Made by a program: the position numbers and the translations under genes
Shown here: in pieces, positions 16,070-20,818 of the stretch
Layout: each line of letters starts with the position of its first letter
Numbering within the stretch: position 1 is the stretch's first letter
Assembly: GCA_964400355.1 (NCBI GenBank)
Contig: CAYNTO010000037.1
Span: 1-20,818 of the forward strand
Direction of reading: 5' to 3'
Length of the DNA: 20,818 nt
DNA from: JACKAL01 sp964400355
GTDB taxonomy: Bacteria > Bdellovibrionota > Bdellovibrionia > Bdellovibrionales > JAGQZY01
Notes under the pieces: model-generated
What the model was told of the DNA's origin: nothing
Databases searched by the model: none
The model's input: the letters and a program-made list of their open reading frames with translations, nothing else

Positions 16070-17418
16070 TGGTGAGTTTTAAAAGTAGCTTCAAACGAAA
16101 CATTATTTCGGCGCTCTTTTGGGCCACTGTTGGAGCTGCGCTATTGCCTGCGCTAGCGACGGCGAACACCTGTACACCGATTTTCGAAAAAGTCCACCTC
16201 GCCTCCGAACTCGATAAGGAGTACCGCCTCCTCTCCAAGCAAGCAAAACTCAAGGACGGCGTTTCTCATGAAAAAGCCATTGAGATTCGCGCCCGTTTGG
16301 TGCGTTTAATGGAGATCGCGTTAAAGCGCGCCACCACCGCGCAGGAAATCGTAGACATCCTGCGCACCTCCGAGGCGCACGCCATAGACACTGTAATCAT
16401 CCAAGCCATCAATAGTGTGGATTGGCTGGCACCCGTGAGAATAAACAAAAGCCTGCTCGACGATGGAGTGATTAAAAACTACATCGAGTCGGGACACGTG
16501 AGCCAGGGCATCGTCGATGCATTCCAAGTCGTATTAAAACCCGAGCATGCCCTCACTGTGGTGAGCGATATCATTCGCGACCAAACGGAAATCCTCTCCG
16601 ATTTCCTAAATCAAGGTTCAAATTTCAATCGCACATTGATGGTGTCTTTAGAGAGTGTACCGGCTTCTGTGCGCACGGACGCTATAAATAGAGTCGTTGA
16701 GGGCATCAAGCTCGCAGATAAGGAGACTGCGCGTGAGCTACAGCGGCTACAGCTGATTCTCGCAAGAACTCATTTGTTAAGCACCATCGAAAAGCTCAAT
16801 GCACTCCAAGCCAAAAACGCCGCCCCGAATGAACTCTATCGCGCTCTCTCCGAGTGGTCGCAGCAAAGGACAAGCCAACCGGCTGAGTATGGAATGGAGC
16901 GGGCAGTAGAGGCCGCAAAAATTATGCAATTAGAGTTGCGCCATGTACTCAAAAGCGGTGAGTACGTGGAAATGTTCGGAAGTTATCCCAATCAACGGGC
17001 AAAGCTGGGCCTCTCCGACATCGACATGGTTTTCTCGCTCAAACTTGACGATATTTATCGCGCAGACATTCGCGGGAGTGATTTTTCAGTGGACGGCTTT
17101 GCCACCACCAAGAGTTTCCCATCGGCGGAAGCACAAGCCCTAGCGCACGCCCTACTGAGTGCGGAATCCCAAATGAAAGTTTATCTGGGTTCAAACCAAA
17201 GCGCAGGCGAGCTCCTCTCTGTTGCCACTATTCCAACAACACTGGTCCGCGGCCAAGCGATGCGAGACATGTCCCGCGAGGAATTCCTCACCTTCCTCAC
17301 CATGTTGAGTCCAGTGACCATCGTTGTCTCAAAAGACGCCATCACCATTCGCATTTACGACAGTTGGGGAGTGCCCGCGGGATCGGATGCGATCGTGCAT
17401 GAGTTTACCGTGCACTAG
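16069..17418 (+). CDS. Exported protein with nucleotidyltransferase-like motif
   Basis: A 449-residue protein. KSSFKRNIISALFWATVGAA with a following ALATA site is a Sec signal peptide; the mature chain begins NTCTPIF. Residues 45-290 are predicted helical, with no family recognised. Residues 300-330 read EMFGSYPNQR and then GLSDIDMVFSL: Gly304-Ser305 and Asp317-x-Asp319 match the GS...DxD signature of the polymerase-beta nucleotidyltransferase fold (as in minimal NTases, kanamycin-type and CCA-type enzymes). A third acidic residue is not obvious; Asp431 after the strand AITIRIY is a candidate. ATG 16069 is chosen because it overlaps the preceding stop as TGATG; the frame also allows GTG 16066. 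Nucleotidyltransferases are normally cytoplasmic, so an exported one is odd. Activity is inference only. Confidence 0.75.
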   Translation: MVSFKSSFKRNIISALFWATVGAALLPALATANTCTPIFEKVHLASELDKEYRLLSKQAKLKDGVSHEKAIEIRARLVRLMEIALKRATTAQEIVDILRTSEAHAIDTVIIQAINSVDWLAPVRINKSLLDDGVIKNYIESGHVSQGIVDAFQVVLKPEHALTVVSDIIRDQTEILSDFLNQGSNFNRTLMVSLESVPASVRTDAINRVVEGIKLADKETARELQRLQLILARTHLLSTIEKLNALQAKNAAPNELYRALSEWSQQRTSQPAEYGMERAVEAAKIMQLELRHVLKSGEYVEMFGSYPNQRAKLGLSDIDMVFSLKLDDIYRADIRGSDFSVDGFATTKSFPSAEAQALAHALLSAESQMKVYLGSNQSAGELLSVATIPTTLVRGQAMRDMSREEFLTFLTMLSPVTIVVSKDAITIRIYDSWGVPAGSDAIVHEFTVH

Positions 17419-17446
17419 GTGATCTCTTTTTCTCCGACCTCGACCT

Positions 17447-18124
17447 ATGGCGATGCATTTAATGAACAAAAATTCCGATAGTTCAAGCATGGCGAACATT
17501 CCCCGCAGTAAAAAATATCAGGTGTTTCGGATGGCACACATTGCACTTTTTGCGACGACATGTGCGTGGAGTTCTTACGGTGATGCAAGCTCCATCCGCA
17601 CGCTGGGTAAAGCCACGTGCACGAAATCGGGAGACGAATATCGCATAAGCATGCGTAGCTTTGGCGAAAAGCCCGTTCCCTGCGATGTGATTTACAAACG
17701 AAGCGAAGACACATTTAAAAAACTGAATGTGGTCGTCGATTCAAAAACAGATCCGGCCGTGTGTAGTGGGAAGTTTGCAGAGTTTCAAAAGACCCTTCAG
17801 GGTGAGGGCTACACATGCACGACGTCGCTTGCGCCGAGCTCTGTAAAAGAGAAAGCCGCTGTGAAAGAGAAAGCCATCGTAAAAGAGAAATCGGCTGTGA
17901 TAGTAAACCCGAGCCCAACCATCGCGAAGCCTGCAACAAAAGCCTCACCCAATAAGCCCCCATCAAAATCGGTGTCGCCAGTAAAACCACCTGCGCCACC
18001 GCCGCCGCCCAAAGATGTTCCTGCAGCGCGAGAGGACTCTCTTGCTCCACCACCACCGCCTCCCGATGCCCCAGTGAAAAAGAAGGCTGTGCCGACGCCA
18101 CCACCACCACCACCACCGCACTAA
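17447..18124 (+). CDS. Exported four-cysteine protein with proline-rich tail
   Basis: A 225-residue protein (as opened at 17447). FRMAHIALFATTCAWSSYGDA (28-47 and surroundings) is a likely signal peptide or anchor; the N-terminal extension makes the start uncertain, with ATG 17489 and 17531 also possible and no clear ribosome site for any. A small domain with Cys58, Cys79, Cys106 and Cys124 follows (about 50-127), fit for two disulfides. Then three tandem KEK(A/S)(A/I)V repeats, and a low-complexity tail with proline runs of five, six and eight residues, ending in PPPPPPPPH. Such tails span periplasm or bind partners; runs this long normally need EF-P for translation. It follows the nucleotidyltransferase-like gene by 28 bases. 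Family not recognised. Confidence 0.65.
   Translation: MAMHLMNKNSDSSSMANIPRSKKYQVFRMAHIALFATTCAWSSYGDASSIRTLGKATCTKSGDEYRISMRSFGEKPVPCDVIYKRSEDTFKKLNVVVDSKTDPAVCSGKFAEFQKTLQGEGYTCTTSLAPSSVKEKAAVKEKAIVKEKSAVIVNPSPTIAKPATKASPNKPPSKSVSPVKPPAPPPPPKDVPAAREDSLAPPPPPPDAPVKKKAVPTPPPPPPPH
17843..17896 (+). repeat. Three 18-bp tandem repeats in coding sequence
   Basis: Three copies (17843-17860, 17861-17878, 17879-17896) of an 18-base unit of the form GTnAAAGAGAAAnnnnnn, encoding VKEKAA, VKEKAI and VKEKSA. They lie in frame between the cysteine domain and the proline-rich tail, so copy-number change would lengthen or shorten the linker without a frameshift. Confidence 0.85.
18098..18118 (+). repeat. 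CCA trinucleotide microsatellite
   Basis: Seven CCA units followed by a CCG encode the terminal eight-proline run. A triplet repeat of this purity can gain or lose units by slippage and stays in frame. Earlier proline runs in the same gene use mixed codons. Confidence 0.9.
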
Positions 18125-18173
18125 CAGGCGCGATTTTATAGAAAAATAAAAGTCACATTCGCGGAGGCGATGT

Positions 18174-18188
18174 AGTACAGTTTGTACT
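18174..18188. promoter_or_regulatory. 15-bp palindrome upstream of the pyrophosphatase gene
   Basis: AGTACA-GTT-TGTACT is a perfect inverted repeat with a three-base centre, 32 bases before the ATG. It may be an operator or part of the promoter region; I could not place a convincing -35/-10 pair around it. Confidence 0.35.
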
Positions 18189-18219
18189 GAATGAATCGAT
18201 ACAGAGATGCGGAGGATTT

Positions 18220-18759
18220 ATGCACGCATGGCATGACGTTGAGTTGGGAGATGGGGCTCCAAGTATTTTAAACTGTATTATTGAGATTCCTAAGGGATCA
18301 AAAATAAAATACGAACTCGATAAGAAAAGTGGCTTGATCAAAATGGATCGCATTCTTTTCAGTTCGGTTCAATATCCAGCGAACTACGGTTTTATTCCGC
18401 AAACCTACTGCGACGACAATGATCCCTTGGATATATTGGTGTTGGGCCAAGAGGTTGCTGTTCCTCTTTGTATTATGAGAGCAAAACCCATAGGTGTGAT
18501 GAAGATGGTCGACCAGGGAGAAGCGGACGATAAGATCATCGCCGTTCATGCCGATGATCCTGAATTTTCACATATCGGTTCCCTCGAGGAGTTGCCCCCT
18601 CATCGCATTAAAGAAATCCAGCGATTCTTCGAGGATTACAAGCTCCTCGAAAACAAGGTGGTCAAAGTCGAAAAGTTTTTCGACCGCGCCGAGGCCTTTA
18701 AAATCATAGATGAGGCAATAAAACTCTACACTCAGGAAAAAGCGCGCCTCAAGCCTTAG
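18220..18759 (+). CDS. ppa: Family I inorganic pyrophosphatase
   Basis: A 179-residue cytoplasmic enzyme that hydrolyses pyrophosphate to two phosphates and pulls biosynthetic reactions forward. Active-site residues are all present at the spacing of the E. coli enzyme (176 residues): Glu22, Lys30, Glu32 in EIPKGSKIKYE; Arg44; Tyr52 and Tyr56 in YPANYGF; Asp66, Asp68 and Asp71 in DDNDPLD; Asp98 and Asp103 with Lys105; and Tyr140-Lys141 near the end. ATG 18220 has GGAGG four to five bases upstream. It stands alone between the exported-protein genes and tetR, with its own upstream region containing a small palindrome. Function is confident; regulation is not. Confidence 0.97.
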   Translation: MHAWHDVELGDGAPSILNCIIEIPKGSKIKYELDKKSGLIKMDRILFSSVQYPANYGFIPQTYCDDNDPLDILVLGQEVAVPLCIMRAKPIGVMKMVDQGEADDKIIAVHADDPEFSHIGSLEELPPHRIKEIQRFFEDYKLLENKVVKVEKFFDRAEAFKIIDEAIKLYTQEKARLKP

Positions 18760-18797
18760 AAAAAACAATCCACACGTAGTCATCTATTTGAAATTAC

Positions 18798-18820
18798 AAG
18801 TATTTTAAAAGGCAATACTT
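18798..18820. repeat. AT-rich inverted repeat between ppa and tetR
   Basis: AAGTATT (18798-18804) and AATACTT (18814-18820) form a seven-base stem around a nine-base loop, followed by TATT. It could be a weak terminator for the pyrophosphatase gene or a second regulatory site just upstream of the tetR promoter. Confidence 0.3.
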
Positions 18821-18825
18821 TATTG

Positions 18826-18854
18826 TTGATTACATACAAACTAGTTGGTATGCT
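18826..18854 (+). promoter_or_regulatory. Sigma70-like promoter of the tetR cassette
   Basis: TTGATT (18826-18831) and TATGCT (18849-18854) are separated by exactly 17 bases, each matching four of six consensus positions. Transcription would start about seven bases after the -10, at or next to the ATG at 18861, so the message may be nearly leaderless; no ribosome site is visible before that ATG. Confidence 0.5.
18833..18852. promoter_or_regulatory. Probable TetR operator, 20-bp palindrome
   Basis: CATACAAACTAGTTGGTATG equals its own reverse complement except at one base pair per half (18 of 20 positions symmetric). Size and symmetry fit a TetR-family dimer site. It fills the promoter spacer and enters the -10 element, so binding would exclude RNA polymerase. 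It lies nine bases before the tetR start: autorepression is the natural inference. Confidence 0.65.
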
Positions 18855-18860
18855 CTTCCT

Positions 18861-19502
18861 ATGGCTCAAAAAATCGTAGAAACACCCAAGCAATCCACCA
18901 AAGACAAACTCTTTATGGCCGCCTTTTCGTTGATCCGTAGCAAAGGATATTCCGCAACAACTGTGGATGAGCTTTGTGAGCATGCAGGAGTTACGAAGGG
19001 CTCGTTTTTTCATTACTTTAAAAGCAAAGAGGATCTGGCCGTGCAATCGGCCAAGCATTGGTCCATGGTGACAGGGCAATTCTTTAAGTCCGCTCCTTAT
19101 CACAATGCCTCTGACCCTCTCGATCGTTTTTTAGGTTACATTGAGTTTCGGCGAGATATTTTAAAAGGCGAAACGTCGGAATACACCTGTCTTATCGGCA
19201 CGATGTTGCAAGAGACCTTTGAAGAACATCCAAAGATCAAAAAAGCCTGCCAAGAGAGTATTTTTGATCACGCTGAAACGTTGGAAAAAGACATTAGCGA
19301 CGCTATCAAGGCCAACAAGCCTCAGCAAAAAATTTCGCCGAGAAGTTTAGCTCTTCACACGCAAGCTGTTTTGCAAGGTGCTTTTATATTAGCTAAAGCC
19401 AGCGGCAGTGCCGAGCTTGCCGCCGAGAGCATTGATCACTTAAAAAGCTATGTATTGCTATTATTCGACAAACAATCAGCAAAGGAAAAAGAAAATGTCT
19501 AA
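18861..19502 (+). CDS. TetR/AcrR family transcriptional repressor
   Basis: A 213-residue DNA-binding repressor. The N-terminal TetR domain runs from about 13 to 60: KDKLFMAAFSLIRSKGYSAT, then the helix-turn-helix TTVDELCEHAGVTKGSFFHYF, followed by KSKEDL. The rest (65-205) is a helical ligand-binding and dimerisation domain (TetR_C) with two cysteines (in EYTCLIG and KKACQES). ATG 18861 is the only early start and has no ribosome site, in line with a near-leaderless transcript. A strong palindrome overlaps its promoter. Its last codons overlap the following SRPBCC gene by eight bases (ATGTCTAA), so the repressor and its cassette are one operon. The inducer is unknown. Confidence 0.94.
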   Translation: MAQKIVETPKQSTKDKLFMAAFSLIRSKGYSATTVDELCEHAGVTKGSFFHYFKSKEDLAVQSAKHWSMVTGQFFKSAPYHNASDPLDRFLGYIEFRRDILKGETSEYTCLIGTMLQETFEEHPKIKKACQESIFDHAETLEKDISDAIKANKPQQKISPRSLALHTQAVLQGAFILAKASGSAELAAESIDHLKSYVLLLFDKQSAKEKENV

Positions 19503-19947
19503 CAAAGAAAACGTTGTTCGCATCCAAAGAGTGTTTAAGGCGCCAGTGCAGCGAGTTTATAAGGCTTTTATAAATCCCGATGCTCAGGCGCAGTGGTTAC
19601 CGCCTTATGGATTCCTGTGTAAGGTTCATTCCTTCGATCCGGTAAAAGGGGGAAAATTTAAGATGTCGTTTACGAATTTTACCAACGATCAAAGTCACAG
19701 CTTTGGTGGCGAGTTCCTCGAACTGCAGCCCGAAAAAATGATCAAGTATACAGACCGTTTCGACGATCCCAATCTCCCGGGCGAGATGTTGGTGACAGTG
19801 ACATTTCGTGAATCGATGCGGGTCACCGAGATCCACATCACTCAAGAAAATGTACCATCGGTGATTCCAGTGGAAATGTGCCATTTGGGATGGAATGAAT
19901 CTTTAAAAAAATTAGCGCGCCTAGTGGAGCCAGAGATAAATCAGTAG
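19495..19947 (+). CDS. SRPBCC / AHSA1-family protein
   Basis: A 150-residue START-like protein of the AHSA1 (activator of Hsp90 ATPase homologue 1-like) family; these bind hydrophobic ligands in a central cavity, and bacterial ones are often coregulated with small regulators. Typical segments are: RVFKAPVQRVYKAFINPDAQAQWLPP (the N-terminal strand, helix and W..P), GGKFKMSFTN, LQPEKMIKYTDRF, VTVTFRE, and the C-terminal helix MCHLGWNESLKKLARL. The frame opens earlier inside tetR, but ATG 19495 has AGGA at a good distance and gives the family N-terminus. It overlaps tetR by eight bases. Confidence 0.92.
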   Translation: MSNKENVVRIQRVFKAPVQRVYKAFINPDAQAQWLPPYGFLCKVHSFDPVKGGKFKMSFTNFTNDQSHSFGGEFLELQPEKMIKYTDRFDDPNLPGEMLVTVTFRESMRVTEIHITQENVPSVIPVEMCHLGWNESLKKLARLVEPEINQ

Positions 19948-19965
19948 GGGAACGGAGAGAATGAG

Positions 19966-20355
19966 ATGAATCAACAATTTCGAAAACAGGTTTTAATCGG
20001 GCGAGTATTGAGTGGTCTTGCCATTGCATTTTTGCTGTTCGATGGAGTTATGAAGTTTTTTATGGATAAACTTCCACCAGAGGCCCTCGAAGCGGGCGCC
20101 GCTCTCCAGTGGCCCATGGAAAAAATGCCGCTGGTGGGAACGCTGTTGCTCGTTTGCTTGGCGCTTCACGTAGTGCCGAGGACAGCTATTTTGGGCGCAA
20201 TTTTGCTCACAGGTTATTTGGGTGGTGCGGTTGCAAGCCACATACGCGTGAGCAATCCATTGTTCAGCCACAAGTTGTTTCCGGTTTACATAGCAGTGCT
20301 TATTTGGCTTGGCCTTTATTTGAGAGATTCACGAGTTAAAAAAGCATTGGAATAA
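19966..20355 (+). CDS. DoxX-like small membrane protein
   Basis: A 129-residue inner-membrane protein with four hydrophobic helices (about 11-34, 55-72, 74-92, 100-117). The opening VLSGLAIAFLLFDGVMKF, the loop with a short amphipathic helix, and LALHVVPRTAILGAILLTGYLGGAVASHIR are typical of the DoxX-like family (DoxX_2/DUF4260-like small membrane proteins). ATG 19966 has GGAG eight bases upstream. It follows the SRPBCC gene by 18 bases and precedes the VOC gene by 20, so it is in the tetR operon. DoxX proteins have been tied to redox or thiol stress; here the role is inferred from the cassette only. Confidence 0.9.
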   Translation: MNQQFRKQVLIGRVLSGLAIAFLLFDGVMKFFMDKLPPEALEAGAALQWPMEKMPLVGTLLLVCLALHVVPRTAILGAILLTGYLGGAVASHIRVSNPLFSHKLFPVYIAVLIWLGLYLRDSRVKKALE

Positions 20356-20375
20356 AACAATGAGAGGGAGCGAAT

Positions 20376-20818
20376 ATGAGCTTTAAAAATACGATTTGTC
20401 TAATGTTCAACAAAGAAGCTGAGGAGGCGGCACGTTTCTATGCGGAAGTGTTCCCGAATAGTTCCGTGGGCGCCATCCATAAAGCACCGAGTGATTACCC
20501 ATCGGGTAAGAAGGGCGATGTGCTGACTGTTGAGTTTACGGTTTTGGGAATACCCTGCATTGGCGTTAATGGTGGGTCGTACTTTAAACACAGCGAGGCG
20601 TTCTCTTTTCAGATTGCAACCGATGATCAAAAGGAAACTGATGCCTACTGGAATGCTATTGTAAAAAATGGCGGCACAGAAAGCGAATGCGGCTGGTGCA
20701 AAGACAAATGGGGAATCTCCTGGCAAATCACCCCCCGCACCCTCACCGAGGGCATCGCAAAGGGCGGCGAAGAAGCCAAACGCACATTCGAAGCCATGAT
20801 GAAAATGAAAAAAATCGA
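20376..20818 (+). CDS. VOC-superfamily PhnB-like protein, cut by window end
   Basis: The first 147 codons of a glyoxalase/VOC-fold protein of the PhnB (3-demethylubiquinone methyltransferase-like, PF06983) type; no stop is reached before the window ends. Signposts are: NTICLMFNKEAEEAARFYAE, VFPNS, LTVEFTVLGIPCIGVNGG, and the very typical NGGTESECGWCKDKWGISWQI. The family is usually about 155-160 residues, so only a few codons are missing. ATG 20376 has GGGAG at a normal distance. It follows the DoxX-like gene by 20 bases in the same operon. The catalytic function of PhnB-like proteins is generally unproven. Confidence 0.93.
   Translation, partial: MSFKNTICLMFNKEAEEAARFYAEVFPNSSVGAIHKAPSDYPSGKKGDVLTVEFTVLGIPCIGVNGGSYFKHSEAFSFQIATDDQKETDAYWNAIVKNGGTESECGWCKDKWGISWQITPRTLTEGIAKGGEEAKRTFEAMMKMKKI

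Noticed and set aside
16069..17418. Lipoprotein signal in the NTase-like exported protein
   Set aside because: The cysteine after the hydrophobic stretch is preceded by ATANT, which does not fit a lipobox.

Overview
The window is 20.8 kb of draft bacterial sequence of roughly 50% GC with one 100-N scaffold gap (5073-5172). Signal peptides, multi-pass membrane glycosyltransferases and a CzcD/ZitB-type exporter point to a Gram-negative. The run of unrecognised small exported proteins next to conserved housekeeping genes would fit a Bdellovibrio-like or deltaproteobacterial lineage, but this is a weak inference because no marker gene settles it. I see no tRNA, rRNA, CRISPR array, insertion sequence or phage gene.

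Layout. 56-5028 is a minus-strand, three-gene set read from right to left: a PAPS-type sulfotransferase, a GT-C-like multi-pass membrane protein starting at a GTGA overlap, and a large membrane-anchored FG-GAP/VCBS protein with a C-terminal ASPIC/UnbV domain. Together they look like a surface or envelope glycoconjugate module. After the gap comes the 3' part of a cation diffusion facilitator (+), meeting tail to tail a UlaG/CMAH-like metallo-beta-lactamase-fold protein (-). 7410-10823 (+) holds an unrecognised cytoplasmic protein, a DUF899 thioredoxin-like protein and an ArnT/PMT-like GT-C glycosyltransferase, followed by a small exported six-cysteine protein (10923-11456). 11453-14985 (-) reads, in transcription order, RlmI-like rRNA methyltransferase, stand-alone PAS protein, endonuclease/exonuclease/phosphatase protein and family 2 glycosyltransferase; the last three are tightly packed.

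15089-18124 (+) encodes three exported proteins. The middle one carries a GS...SDID motif of the nucleotidyltransferase (DNA polymerase beta) fold behind a signal peptide, and the third ends in polyproline tracts encoded partly by a CCA microsatellite. Inorganic pyrophosphatase follows (18220-18759). The window ends in a regulated cassette (18861 to the edge): TetR repressor, AHSA1-type SRPBCC protein, DoxX-like membrane protein and PhnB-type VOC protein cut by the window end. A near-perfect 20-bp palindrome lies between and over the promoter elements directly before tetR and looks like its autoregulatory operator.

The best candidates for something undescribed are the exported nucleotidyltransferase-like protein with its exported neighbours, the sulfotransferase/GT-C/ASPIC operon, and the MBL-fold protein with an atypical metal site. 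No complete known defence or biosynthetic system is visible.
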